Below, one piece after another: positions 12,635 to 24,402 of a stretch of DNA of 64,000 nucleotides. The DNA is from Tethya wilhelma (lineage: Eukaryota > Porifera > Demospongiae > Tethyida > Tethyidae): NCBI GenBank assembly GCA_964030475.1, contig CAXIPT010000014.1, positions 350,229 to 414,228 of the forward strand, given 5' to 3'. The position numbers and the translations under genes are program-made. Numbering within the stretch: the first letter of the stretch is position 1; each line of letters starts with the position of its first letter. Below the pieces are notes generated by a model. It saw nothing but the letters and a program-made list of their open reading frames with translations, was not told the origin of the DNA and searched no databases.

Positions 12635-12704
12635 TGACTAGTAGCTCAGTGGTAACAGCATTCGACTAGAACTCAAAGACCTGGGTTTGATTCCCAGCTA
12701 GATC
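12635..12704 (+). tRNA. tRNA-like sequence (degenerate gene or SINE head)
   Basis: The A-box-like TAGCTCAGTGG and the B-box-like GGGTTTGATTCCC have tRNA spacing. A five-pair T stem (CTGGG/CCCAG) with loop TTTGATT is perfect. The anticodon arm pairs four of five with loop CTAGAAC (anticodon AGA). The acceptor stem keeps only about five of seven pairs and the variable arm is short, unlike a true serine tRNA. A tRNA-derived SINE or pseudogene is most likely. Confidence 0.45.
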
Positions 12705-12761
12705 TCAAAATTCCACAAAACTTTCACGTACCAGTCTACGACGAGTCTAACTGTTGCCATG

Positions 12762-12850
12762 CTGTGAGGGTGTGAGGGTATGAGAGTGTGTTGATGTGAA
12801 GGTGTGTGAGAGTGTGAGTGTGTGAGTGTGTGAGTGTGTGAAGGTATGAG
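12762..12850. repeat. GTGTGAG-type minisatellite
   Basis: Irregular repeats of GTGTGAG/GTATGAGA run directly downstream of the tRNA-like sequence. Confidence 0.8.
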
Positions 12851-12979
12851 AGTGCACATGGATGTGAATATTGTATAGTGGGAAATTTTCGCTGGGAAAA
12901 ATTTGTGAATTCCGAGGTTTGGCTTCATTCCAAGAAAATCCCCCCCCTTGTATGTGTGTGTACATTTGTTCATTAATTA

Positions 12980-13300
12980 CCAGGTTATGTACAAAAGCAT
13001 TTTAGTTTGAGAGTATAGAAGAACCATTGAACTAGTTAACCCTTGGTGCGAGTAATATGTGTGTATGTAGCTGCTATCTGTATTGTATGTGATGGATTCT
13101 TTAAAAGCCATCAACAAAAATAAACTTCAAAATGAAACACAAATATTAAATTCCTAAACAAACAAACAGCTTAATTCATGAGCAATTAAGAACAGTCATG
13201 GTAATCACTCCATGCCACGATAATAGACTGCCAATATATAGTATAGTATCTGTTAATACAACAACAAGAATCACCTGATTCATAAATAATTATTGTACAC
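12980..13300. repeat. Duplicated upstream segment, copy 1
   Basis: It matches 18384-18682 in order and orientation over about 300 bp with small indels. Shared words include TACAAAAGCATTTTAGTTTG, GTAGCTGCTATCTGTAT, CCATCAACAAAAATAAACTT and ACTCCATGCCACGATAATAG. It lies just upstream of the membrane-protein gene at 13448, and the other copy lies upstream of the paralogue at 19205, so the duplicated block included the 5' flank. Confidence 0.85.
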
Positions 13301-13447
13301 TACATCATTTTAACATAATATTATCATAGAGTATACAATACCACAGACTGTATACTTACAAAAATCAATGAACAACCATCACAATTTGTACCAGTTGCAA
13401 TTAGCAAAACTTGAACACTAGTGTATAACATTATCAGCTTTAAAATA

Positions 13448-15238
13448 ATGGTCATAATAAAATTAAAATTGCTGCTACTTTGCTTAACAATCACTGAAAC
13501 AATTTCACAGGACGGTGAATTCCAAGTCACAGAAAAAGCTGAAAGGAATGAGAGTGTACAGATACAGGACTATGTCGATGGAATGTCAAGGACCAAAAAT
13601 CAGTTCCACACAAGTTTGAGCCATGGCTATGATTGGATTCAAAACAATGAAGGCAAAACAAATATCACACATAAGTGTTTTAGACAAGATCAACTTCATC
13701 ATTATCCTGAAAAGATACCTTGTCCAGGTAGTGACCACTGTGAAGGAAACCAGAGCTTGGCTGTATTTACTTATGAAAAGATTTGCGCCAGTTGCCTTGG
13801 AAGTCTCAAGGGATGGATTCTTTATCTCTTTCTAGCAACTTTTCCTACTACAGTTTTCCTTGTGGTTGTATTTGGATGTGGCATCAAGGCCACTTCAGCC
13901 CCGATGAATGCATTTGTTTGTATCAGCCAAGTTATAGTGTACACCGCCGATATTTTGGTTAATGACAATTCTACTACATTTAAAATTTCACACAATCCCA
14001 TGTTGATTGTCATTAACTTGTTTAGTATGTGGAATTTGGACTTCTTTAGATACAATATTCGCTTTTTCTGTATCAACCACCATTTAACAACAACTCACAT
14101 TTTAGCAATGGAGTACATAGTGGCCCTCTATCCACTGGTTGGCATTGTATTTGTATACATTTGCATTGAGTTACATGATAGAAATAACAGACTAATAAAA
14201 CTGCTCCGGACACCATTTCGAATCTGTCTTTCAAACACATGTTTCAACAATTACAACCCCAAAATGTCTATCATTGAAATTTTTGCGACCTTTTTTGTAT
14301 TAGCTTACTCCAAGCTAATGTACACATCTTTCAACTTGATGGGGTATACAACCCTTATTGTCAATGCAACAATGGATAATGGGACAGTTCTAAACTCTAC
14401 CACTAGTCAAGTGATGTTGTATGATCCGTCAATTCCCTTCCTGAGCTCCAGACACCTTCCTTTCTTCATCTTGGCTGTTGTGATTCTCTTTGTCTTCAAT
14501 ATTCTCCCTCTCTTATTTCTACTCCTCTATCCAATTAGACTCTTCCAGAAGGCTCTAGGCTGTTGTACAAGAATAAGGTGGCATCCGTTTCATGCATTTG
14601 CTGATGCCTTTCAAGGATGTTACAAGAATGGCACAAATGGAACAATCGATTGTCGATACTTTGCTGGACTTTATCTACTAGTCAGAGCTCTTTATCGTCT
14701 TCCTGCACTTTTCATGTATACTAACACTGTAGAATATTCAGCCTTGTTTATAGTGATTTCATACTCACTATCAATTCTCATTGGAACCATTCGTCCTTAC
14801 AGAAATGATCTCTACAACAAATTGGATTCCTTGGCATTCTTCCTCCTACCTATTGAACAGGTTTGGGCTATTTCAAGAAAATACAGGAGATTAATGTTAC
14901 CAACAGAATGCATTCTAATATCCATGTTTATTGGCTACATGATCACTTTAGTAGCATACAAATTTCTCTCTATTTTTGCTCCAAGGTGTCTTGAACGATG
15001 CATACAACATTGCCTAAAGATCAAGTTTTGTGTCTACATTGCATCTGTTGAGATCAGAGCAAGAGAAAATGATGTAGAGGCAGCAGACAATGATGAAGAT
15101 GATGATCTCTTCAACAGACTGGACAACAGAGACGAATATCAACCCCTTCAACAATCAATGAGTGGAAATGACAGGGAATGTCAAAACAAGCCCTCTGTTT
15201 CATCTAAGACATATAACACATATGGTAGCTACAACTAG
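13448..15238 (+). CDS. Multi-pass membrane protein, intact member of a local family
   Basis: A single exon of 596 codons. The ATG at 13448 gives a plausible signal peptide (residues 1-20, LKLLLLCLTITETIS) and is preferred over an upstream GTG. The ectodomain (about 21-118) has NxS/T sites and spaced cysteines ending in CASCLGSLKGW. Then come about eight hydrophobic segments: near 120-143, 222-246, 285-306, 345-371, 408-430, 436-455, 463-480 and 495-518. Between them lie conserved patches ELHDR, NYNPKMSIIEIFATF, CCTRIRWHP and GTIRPYRN. The cytoplasmic tail is acidic (DNDEDDD) with tyrosine motifs (EYQPL, YNTYGSYN) that could be phosphorylation sites. The layout suggests a cell-surface receptor or channel, but I do not recognise a named family. 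Four relatives at 16508, 19205, 34849 and 41226 are all broken, so this is the only complete copy in the window. Confidence 0.85.
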   Translation: MVIIKLKLLLLCLTITETISQDGEFQVTEKAERNESVQIQDYVDGMSRTKNQFHTSLSHGYDWIQNNEGKTNITHKCFRQDQLHHYPEKIPCPGSDHCEGNQSLAVFTYEKICASCLGSLKGWILYLFLATFPTTVFLVVVFGCGIKATSAPMNAFVCISQVIVYTADILVNDNSTTFKISHNPMLIVINLFSMWNLDFFRYNIRFFCINHHLTTTHILAMEYIVALYPLVGIVFVYICIELHDRNNRLIKLLRTPFRICLSNTCFNNYNPKMSIIEIFATFFVLAYSKLMYTSFNLMGYTTLIVNATMDNGTVLNSTTSQVMLYDPSIPFLSSRHLPFFILAVVILFVFNILPLLFLLLYPIRLFQKALGCCTRIRWHPFHAFADAFQGCYKNGTNGTIDCRYFAGLYLLVRALYRLPALFMYTNTVEYSALFIVISYSLSILIGTIRPYRNDLYNKLDSLAFFLLPIEQVWAISRKYRRLMLPTECILISMFIGYMITLVAYKFLSIFAPRCLERCIQHCLKIKFCVYIASVEIRARENDVEAADNDEDDDLFNRLDNRDEYQPLQQSMSGNDRECQNKPSVSSKTYNTYGSYN

Positions 15239-15491
15239 GCTATATAAGTTCATAATTAATTTTAATAGTGTTTTAGATTGACAAATGGTGCATAAAGCTG
15301 GTGTAAAGAACAGAATACACACAACACATGCATACACACAACTTTAGTCCAATAGTTATTATAGTGTGTGCATTAGTTTTGGACTAAGCTATAATAATTC
15401 GGAAATTTCAATAATAATCCTTGCAATAATAAGTCTTGTGGACAAAAGATTATTTTACCTGATACTATATTACATGCAAGTATACATGTAC

Positions 15492-15545
<54 letters not shown>

Positions 15546-16507
15546 GTTAGTGAATTCAATAGCATGACCATGAATGTATACATGCATGCTCACAAAATAC
15601 TACAGCTGTCCAAGGAGAAGGAGCACTAAAGATGCAAGTCATGATTAAAATAATATTATGTTTACTGCTGGTAGTCATCCTCAGTAGCTAAGCATCATGC
15701 ATACAAACAAACAACATACATGCATGTACACGTAGTGATATTGAAAGTGCTTAATTCCATTGGGTGTGGGCATAATAATTATTTGTTATTCTATGGCATA
15801 TCTCAAACTGTGTTTATGTGTATGTATCTTACATTCATATTACTATATACACAAGTAATGATTGCAGTTGGAACTGTATACATATACACCATGCCCAAAA
15901 TAGTTATAGAAAGGGAAAAGCCAACTTAACTTCATAGAAAAACAACTCTAAACTGAATTTTGTAACATTCAATCCTTGTAAGGAATCAGCGAATGCATGT
16001 AACGGATGCCTCCTTTTTCTTGTACAACACACTGCAGCCTATAGAGCTTTCTAGAAGAGAATATAGTTGGATAGAGGAGGAGAAGAGAGGGGCTACAGGA
16101 CCTGAGTAGTCAGATGTTGGTTGTGCAGCCTATAGTTATAGTTGTGCACACTGAAAAATTTGTAAACATGTCTAACTCACTACAAATACATACCTAAAAA
16201 GCATATAATTTCAGGGATTTGGTCGAAAATCGCTAATAGGACACAAAAATTCATTTCCTATAGCTTTATTCATTTATAAAGTAGAACGTGAAATTTTAAA
16301 TCATTTATTCTGACTTTATAGTCTCACTTAATTCTTGAGGCTTATCTGTATTCAAGTGTATATTCAAGCTTGAGCTCTTTGTCATATGGTTACATCATAA
16401 GTAGCTTCTAAAAGTAAGGTTCACACGCACTGTGTTGCTTAAAAATAGTAAATTCTTTTGCCTGGTGATGCAGCATTGTGCAACTCAATGTTACACAGAC
16501 GCAGATT
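15239..16507. other. Intergenic, microsatellite
   Basis: It contains a (GA)n microsatellite at 15494-15541 and AT-rich unique sequence. I see no coding evidence. Confidence 0.7.
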
Positions 16508-17598
16508 GCAATCTATACCCTCTTATTTGTATTGTAACAATAATAATTATATGCATGCATTGAACTACACGATAGAGACTTTAAGCCATTCATTTTACTA
16601 TGGAAACCATTCAAAATCTGTCTATCTAGGACTTGCTTAAAAAAACTATAACCCCAAAATATCAATAATTAAGATTTTTGCGACTTTTCTCTTACTGGCA
16701 TATTTCAAACTGATGTTCACTTCTTTCAACCTTATCTCATTCACGACTCTATACACCAAATCTGGTAACATGTGCTTAATACTATCTCAAATAATGCTAA
16801 ACGATATTTCAGTTCCTTATCTTAATTGGCAGAGAGCATCTTCCTTTCTTTATCTTGGCTGTTGTGATTCTCTTTGTCTTCAACATTCTCCCTCCCTTAT
16901 TTCTACTCCTCTATCCAACTAGACTCTTTCAGAAAGCTCTAGGCTGTTGTACAAGAATAAGATGGCATCTGTTACATGCATTCGCTGATGCCTTTCAAGG
17001 ATGCTACAAGAATGGCACAAATGGAACCTCGGATTGTGGATACATTGCAGGACTCTATCTACTAGTCAGAGCTATTGTTCCATTATATGTGGTTTTTGTG
17101 TACACCGATAGTCCAACCTACTTAGTTTTGTTTGTAATTTTATAATGCATACATTTTCAATGTTGTTTGGAATGGTGAGACCATATCGAGATGAATTCTA
17201 CAACAAATTGGATCTATTCTTTTTCTTTCTTGCACCTCTTCCTCACATGTGGTTTGCTGTACAGCAAAACAACATAGGTGTAATATCTGAAGCCACAATT
17301 TCAATATTCTTTTTGATGTACTACATCTTTATTGTGAGCTACAAACTGCTATCCATATGTTCACCAAGACTGCTCGAACACTGCATGCAAGCGTTGTTAC
17401 AGAGAGAAAAGATTGATCCGTTATGAATTCTGTCCAAAGAGAAGTGGCATTGAAGATGTAAGTGATGATGATGATGATTTGATGGATAGGTTGGAATATC
17501 AACACAACTATCAGCCAGTGGCTACCATGAACACAATGAAGATAACAGTAAGCCTACTAATATTGAAAGCTGTTCTAATTATGGAACATTCCATTAAT
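16508..17598 (+). pseudogene. Membrane-protein family member, 5'-truncated pseudogene
   Basis: Similarity to the 13448/19205 proteins starts abruptly at the YPLICI segment (the second long hydrophobic segment) and runs to the terminal SNYGT motif near 17598. The signal peptide, ectodomain and first membrane segment are missing. Several frame changes are needed: near 16550 and 16645, near 16830-16860, at 17142 (TAA) and near 17400. Conserved blocks such as GCCTRIRWH, DAFQGCYKNGTNGTSDC and VSDDDDDLMDRLEY remain readable. The missing half corresponds to what survives in the fragment at 41226-41853. Confidence 0.85.
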
Positions 17599-18379
17599 TC
17601 AGTTCGACAATGCCACGGAATTATGTACATGTAATGTATTATTCAACTTGCATAAAATTTATGTCGTATTTTACACAAAACAGTAACATACACTGATGTA
17701 GAAATGATTAAAGTTGAACATAATCTTAAAAAAGAATTATCAGATGGTGTACAACCCTCGGTGTACTTAACTAGCTAGCACACATACTGTTATAGACTTA
17801 TTGTTAAAGAAAATATATATTTGTGAAGGAATTGTGTAGAGCTGGGAAGTGAGGCTAGCAAATTTACAAGTGTATCAATCTTAGCTATTAGTGCATAAAG
17901 AAAACTAGCCCAGCTTAGACAAATAACTCTGTGATGAAGCAGCACAAGTCACAGACTATGAGCTACTCTATGATTATACATATAGTGGAGCGCTCTACTG
18001 TTGTCATACCAAGGTCTGAGCTGGCTGTCTTGACAAGCACCACAGATAGACATTGCACAGTAAACAATCTAGATCAATAGGTGTGGCTTTGGAGCTAAGT
18101 GCTAAAAGCAGCACAAAGTCTGAAATTTCAGGAACCAGTGTTTTTGTATACACGAGTTCTCTTTTGAAGTGCGGCTTACAAAGGTACACTGTTTAGTTTC
18201 ATACTTTGTCAACTCATCCCTAAACAATTTACAGCTGTATACCACTGTAGTAATGGGCAAACAAAGAAGAAAGAACAAAGTCTGGGAGCAAAGCTACACG
18301 TACGTGTACTATGCAGGTCGGTATTCAAGTACATTAATTTTGGTTCACAACTATGAATGTACACACACCATTATAATTA
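17599..18379. other. Intergenic, nothing recognised
   Basis: AT-rich sequence. Short ORFs here have no recognisable motif. Confidence 0.6.
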
Positions 18380-18383
18380 CTAG

Positions 18384-18682
18384 GATATGTACAAAAGCAT
18401 TTTAGTTTGAGAGTAGAAGAACTATTGAACTACTCAATTAACCCTTGGTGGGCGCAAGTGTGTATGTAGCTGCTATCTGTATATTGTATGTGATGGATTC
18501 TTTGAAAGCCATCAACAAAAATAAACTTCAAAATGAAACATAAATAAATTCCTGAAAAAAACAGCTTCATGTGAAATTAAGAACTGTCCTGGTAATCACT
18601 CCATGCCACGATAATAGACTGTCAATGGTATAGTATACATCAATGCAACAACAAGAATCACCTGATTCAGAAATAATTATTA
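18384..18682. repeat. Duplicated upstream segment, copy 2
   Basis: Direct duplicate of 12980-13300, with the same order and orientation relative to the downstream membrane-protein gene (19205). Confidence 0.85.
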
Positions 18683-18777
18683 TAATATTTAAATTACAAT
18701 AGATCAGTCATGACAGCTAATAATTTTCTAACAGTATGGTTTAGTACATCATACTGAAATTATAGTATCTAATAACC

Positions 18778-18872
18778 GTATAGCTGGAAATATTGACGGC
18801 GATTTTAATTTGACCGTTTGACAGTCAAAGTCCAAATTGTCAAATTTAAATCTGCCAATATTTTGGGCGCCG
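18778..18872. repeat. Small MITE-like inverted repeat
   Basis: The left end ACCGTATAGCTGGAAATATTGACGGC is an imperfect inverted match to the right end GCCAATATTTTGGGCGCCGTAT. A TTTGACCGTTTGAC / GTCAAAGTCCAAA pair lies in the middle. Confidence 0.55.
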
Positions 18873-19204
18873 TATATGAATGTGTATTATGCGCACACGC
18901 AAATCATCAAATTTAAATTCGTCAATATTTTTATTTTACGTTCTACAAAGCAAACCATCAAATTTTTTATCCACAAAATTTAATTTATCTAGAATTCATA
19001 AACCAACAAATACAGTCTCTCAAAACTTTCAGCATATTTGCTTGAGGATAGTTCATTTCTGTTATTACTGTAACAGTAAACCATACACTAATTTGTTATT
19101 TTAATGAAGATATAATTAAGATCATGGTTTCTGAGGGATATCAGGTAAAACAACAGCTATTTCAATATAGGTTTGCTGAACAGGCTGATAAATATATTCA
19201 CAGC

Positions 19205-20986
19205 ATGCGTTCATTGCTAGTTGTAACAGTGATAGTAGTGGCTTTGGCTCAACTACTACAAGATGAAGCTCAAGGCTTGACAGAAGATTGTGAGCAAAAG
19301 AAAACAACAGACCAGACATTTTTGGGAGGAGAAACTACCTTGGCTACTTCAGATGAAGTACATTGCAACACGACCAACCAAAGAACAAAAGAAAGGAATT
19401 TTAAAATTCAAAGGTGGTACAATGATGCTCCAAACAATTCAAAGGTATGCTCTGACTCAATAGGGGAAATATTCTACTGCAAAGATCAACAATGCAGTGG
19501 TACCAATGACACTCAAAAGGGTTTGGCAGTGTTTACATACAAGAGAAAGTGTGCTAAGTGTCTTGGCAGTTTCAGAGGTTGGACATTATACCTATTCCTT
19601 GCCACATTCCCTACAACAGTGTTCTTCTTCATAATTTTGGGGTGTGGCATTAAAGCCACATCACCTCCTATGAATGCATTTGTGTGTCTGATCCACTTAG
19701 GAGTCTACACTACAAACAGGAATATAGATGACTATAGAATATACAATACTGCACAAGGAAAAAAATTGTTAGAAGCTGGTGAAGTTGCACTGGAAATATT
19801 CAGTATATGGAATATGGACTTTTTTCGATACAGGATTCCTCTGTTCTGTATTGACAAACACCTAACAACTGCTAATATTCTAGCAATGGAATACATAGTT
19901 GCAATCTATCCTCTCATTTGTATTGCAATTATATACCTATGCATTGAATTACACGACAGAGACTTTAAGCCACTTGTTTTTCTATGGAAACCATTCAAAA
20001 AGTGTCTATCCAGGACTTGCTTGAAAAACTATAACCCTAAAATGTCAACTATTGAAATTTTTGCAACATTTCTTTTACTAGCATATTCTAAACTGATGTT
20101 CACCTCATTTAACATTATTACATTCACAACTTTATATACCAAGTCAGGGAACATGTGCTTTACTGCTTCTCAAAGAATGCTAAATGATATCTCAGTTCCT
20201 TATCTTGGCAGAGAGCATCTTCCTTTCTTCATCTTGGCTGTTGTGATTCTCTTTGTCTTTAACATTCTCCCTCTCTTATTTCTACTCCTCTATTCAACTA
20301 GACTCTTCCAGAAAGCTCTAGGCTGTTGTACAAGAATAAGGTGGCATCCGTTACATGCATTCGCTGATGCCTTTCAAGGATGTTACAAGAATGGTACAAA
20401 TGGAACCTCAGATTGTCGATACTTTGCCGGACTTTATCTACTTGTCAGAGCTCTTGTTCCAATGTTTGGATTTTTTGTAGACATGGATAGTACAACCTAC
20501 TCAGTTTTCTTTACAACTTTACTGCATACATTTTCGATGCTGTTTGGAATGGTGAGACCTTATCGAGATGAATTCTACAACAAATTGGATCTACTATAAT
20601 TCTTCTTTCTTGCACCTCTTCCTCAAATGTGGTTTGGTGTGTACCAGAACAATGTGGGGTCAATATTAGAAGCCACAATTGTAGTTTTTTTCTTGATTTA
20701 TTACATCTATATTGTGAGCTACAAACTGCTATCCATATGCTCACCAAGACTGCTTGAACACTGCAAACGTTGTTACAGAGAGAAAAGATTGATCCGTTAT
20801 GAAATCTGTCCGAAGAGAAGAGGCCTTGAAGATGTAAGTGATGATGATGATGATTTGATGGATAGGTTGGAATACCGACACAACCACCAGCCACTCGTGA
20901 TGACTACCAGCAGTGAACATCTAATTCATGAGGACAACAAAGACACACAGACACACAGTTATTCCAACTATGGGACTATCCAATAG
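19205..20986 (+). pseudogene. Membrane-protein family member with a single in-frame stop
   Basis: The frame is open from 19124, but the ATG at 19205 starts a clean signal peptide (MRSLLVVTVIVVALAQLL). Ectodomain cysteines end in CAKCLGSFRGW, followed by the same membrane segments as the 13448 protein. The only lesion is TAA at 20597-20599, within KLDLL-stop-FFFLAPLPQ; the frame then continues unchanged to the TAG at 20984-20986. The other copies have Leu, Phe or Ser here, so this looks like a one-base nonsense change (or a sequencing error) in an otherwise intact gene of 593 sense codons. The tail has VSDDDDDLMDRLEYRH and ends SYSNYGTIQ. Truncation would remove the last two membrane segments and the acidic tail. 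Confidence 0.85.
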
Positions 20987-22064
20987 CTCAAACATAAATA
21001 AACTTATATAAGCATATTGGTGTAGTATAACACTTAGTGACATATGCAGTTTATAACTAAATATAATAATCATTATGTGTAATTTTACATTCTGTAGAAG
21101 CCAATAACACTAGTATAATAACTATAGGTGCATACATGTAGAATGCAATTATCTGAAATAAAAATGGATTTGCTTTCATAAGTGATAAAAGCTTTTTTAA
21201 ACCGTTGAAGCTTGTACATATTATATTATCAAAAGGAGTGCAACTTGCTTCACACATCACACTCTTATAGTCAATGATCGATGTAGTAATTTAAAATATA
21301 TGTACACTAGCTTCTACTTCAAATAAGCACTGATTCATTCACACAATTACGTGACTGTCAGACATCACAGATGACTATTTACAGATTTTTGCCATTTTTG
21401 CAACCAGTTATATAGCTTTGTTTTGGGCTGCTAAAGATGGGGCTAGCAATCATTGAGACATGCAGATAACAAAAGACAACAAAAACACCTGATTATCTCG
21501 TTAGCTGTGTTTTGTGTATAGTTGTGCAACGGAGAAATAAGCAACTGTGAAAGAAGCTAGCGTGATGGAGGAACCATGCAATCTTTAATTCGAATATACA
21601 GAACCCCTTGGTATGTCTTGTCAGCGATCTAAAAAACAGTCAGCCATTCTTATATAATTGTAGTGCTTGACATTCTATTCTTGGCTAGCACCTGTGACTG
21701 CATGTCTAACTATACATTAGCTAACCTATAATAGCTCTCTAGGAACACTTTTCATAGATTAATCATTGGATTCTCAGAAAACAAGTACAGCCTTTTAGCT
21801 CGCGGTCACACAACTTCCAGTGGCCCTCTGTTATACACACACACACACATTATAGTTGCAAGACCCATAAAAGGGGGCACTCAATATGTGGTTGAGTGCC
21901 ACATACTTAAGGGTATGCAACTATAGTTTGTTTACCATTGACTCATCCAGTAAAATTTTAGTTGCTAGACAATTTCAAACAAACACCCACACACCCACAC
22001 CCACACCCATGCACATGCACATATACATACACAACTTTAATTGCCTCCAATAATTCAGATGAAA

Positions 22065-22378
22065 AAACATGGTATAATTATAACTTAGCTAAACAATGTA
22101 ATACAGAGACTCACAAAATTATTTGCAAGTTAGCCAAATATGTAAATAGGAATATTTCCCAAGAGGAGGTCGATGACCGCACAAATAAATTATTCTAATA
22201 CATAACAGTCACCGTCAGTTGTGCATAGTAGTTTAAACTTGTCTTGGGAAAAATATTTGGAAATAAACATAGTCCTATAATTACCTAAACATAACCTGCA
22301 ATTGCAAAGCTCAAGCTCTCCATTTTTTTTTAATCTATACTTATCCTTTTGTGACTTATACATTTTTATAAAGTGAGA
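22065..22378. repeat. Duplicated flank segment (partner at 34505-34770)
   Basis: Shared ordered words include AGACTCACAAAATTATT, GTCAGTTGTG, TAAACATAACCTG and CTCAAGCTCTCCA, with indels. The partner copy lies immediately upstream of the membrane-protein copy at 34849. Confidence 0.8.
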
Positions 22379-22633
22379 GAGCAGTCTACACTAAGTATAT
22401 GCTTCTTTGACAGTCAGATATGCACATCCCATGTATTATAAGTCTTGATTTGTCAGCATACAATGTAAAAACAGTCAGCCATTCTTGTTGTGCATGTTTT
22501 TCTATCTTAGGATAGCACTTAATACCTAAGCAAACTTTCTAGGAATACTTTATAATTATAACTTGCATTCTCCATAGTTAAGAGAAAAAGTAGCCTATTG
22601 GCTCAAGGTCACATTAATTCCAGTGACCCTCCA

Positions 22634-22682
22634 CTACACACACACACAAACACACACACACACACACATGTACATACACACA

Positions 22683-22749
<67 letters not shown>
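22634..22749. repeat. (CA)n microsatellite
   Basis: Long CA/CACG dinucleotide run, interrupted by ACGCACGC units. Confidence 0.97.
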
Positions 22750-22750
<1 letters not shown>

Positions 22751-22757
22751 GTGTATC

Positions 22758-22880
22758 ATACGTACGGTAGTACGTATAGTAGGAATGGGTCGACTGTCCC
22801 ATAGACACAATACAAAATGTTCATGCTTATAAACTTTCAGGGAAAGAAAAAGTGGCGTTAGGGAGAGAAGGTTAGCCAAT
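22758..22880 (-). repeat. Foldback-element tail end, fragment
   Basis: It starts with the terminal hairpin ATACGTAC-GGTA-GTACGTAT, then TAGTAGGAATGGG and TCCCATAGACACAATAC, as in the tails of the full copies read on the minus strand. The tail is lost after about 80 bp, and the hairpin arms are absent. Confidence 0.75.
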
Positions 22881-23393
22881 TAAAAAATTCGCTATTAACC
22901 CTTTTCTGACTGTTGAAATTAATCAGTGTGTACTTCACTTACAGCATTATATCTTTTTACTGCAGGCATAACTTGTAATATGCATTATTAATTCTCTTGC
23001 AATATAATATTTACATTGTCACTGACAACTGATGACCCGGAAGTTAGATGCACATGCCAGTGCATGTAATTACTGCCCCCCTCTCGCTGGACTTTGATGG
23101 TGTCAGATTGTATGACATGCATGCATGGCTAAAAATATTGATCATGCATAGTTTTATTTACTGAGATGGATTGTCCAAGTTCACTGGTAGTGAAACATAG
23201 CTATACCATGAATGCACTAATATGCTGCGACAATATTAATTTTTAAAACATTGTGAGATTGAGGTAAGATGCTCCAAAAAGATATTCCTCTATCAGCTAG
23301 ATATTCATCCTACTCCAGATCAAAACCTGCAAGTTGAAACAGAATTAATGATTATTATATAGCTAGTACTAAAAGAACCTGATTATTACAATT

Positions 23394-24402
23394 ACAAGTA
23401 GTAAAAATTTTGAAAAAATAAGTAGTGTAGGAATGGGCAGTGCGGTAAAAAGTATTGGAACAAGGCAGGGTCTCAGTTTCAACACATGACTACTTCATTT
23501 TTATTTTTTAACCCTCATATGGATTTTTCAGTTTCGTGTTGCAATAATCTGTACACTATTATAGTACCATAGCTTATCATAATTATATTGCATTGGTTCA
23601 CTCATGATTATAATAGTTATTTGGCTAAGCAATGGAGTAAACTATAATAGACAGGTATATAACCCGCTGGCCAAGAGTTGGGCATAAAAATGAAGTAGTC
23701 ATGTGCCGAAACTGAGACCCTGCCTGAGACCCTGCCTTGTTCCAATACTTTTTACCGCACTGCCCATTCCTACACTACTTATTTTTTCAAAATTTTTACT
23801 ACTTGTTCATTCACTTTTTTCAACACTACAGTGTGGAAACTATCAGAGACTGGTTAGTCCCTACAAAAAGCTTGAGTATCAGCTACATGCACTTCATTAT
23901 GCTAGAGGCTAGTGCGCATGCGCATAATAATGCCACGTGGATAATGACCTGTGAACTCTACCTACAAAGATGGCTGCATTGTAGTACATGAATTTATACA
24001 CTAAGTTTCAAAGCTTTCTAGTTTTTGTTCAGGCCTATTTACGATGAAAACGAGTATAAAGGAACGTACTACCCAAGAAAAGAACTTACTTTGTGGCGTC
24101 AAAGTTGGCTCAACAATTTCTGGTTCTCTGGAAATCGTTTTCAAGTAAGTCAGTTAGAAGGAAGTAAGTTAGGAGAACAAAATTGCACTAGTGTGGCTTC
24201 TCGCAAGCGCTCTCTCTATGAGTGAGCAGAAAAGTTTTGGCAAAGTTTAAGCCTTCAATGCAGTTGGTTTTCTGTAAAGGAGAGCCTCTGAGCAAGTTTG
24301 AAGCCTCTACTTTGTGTTGTTAGATTTTTATGGCGATAAATATTTTGTATTGTGTCTATGGGACAGTCGGCCCATTCCTACTATACGTACTACCGTACGT
24401 AT
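23394..24402 (+). mobile_element. Foldback element, copy F1
   Basis: The left arm 23394-23510 and right arm 23684-23810 are inverted copies (ACAAGTAGTAAAAATTT at the outer ends) around a spacer of about 170 bp. The right arm repeats a 13-bp word (GAGACCCTGCCT) that is single in the left arm. The tail 23810-24402 contains TGCGCATGCGCA, CCACGTGG, AAAGATGGCTG and TTTTCAAGTAAGTCAG. It ends in the hairpin ATACGTAC-TACC-GTACGTAT at 24383-24402. No protein is encoded. Confidence 0.85.

Larger units (their letters stand above)
20987..22757. other. Intergenic, local duplications and microsatellite
   Basis: The blocks at 21636-21850 and 22470-22650 share order: CAGTCAGCCATTCTT, CTAGGAA, GGTCACA, CCAGTGNCCCTC, then CA repeats. 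This indicates a diverged direct duplication. The block 22065-22378 is a duplicate of 34505-34770. No gene is seen. Confidence 0.6.

Noticed and set aside
22598..22879. ORFs rich in His-Thr or Cys-Val
   Set aside because: They are translations of the (CA)n microsatellite.
23394..24402. Foldback element as a Helitron because of its terminal hairpin
   Set aside because: The usual 3' CTRR end and 5' TC are not seen, and the element has long inverted arms, which Helitrons lack.
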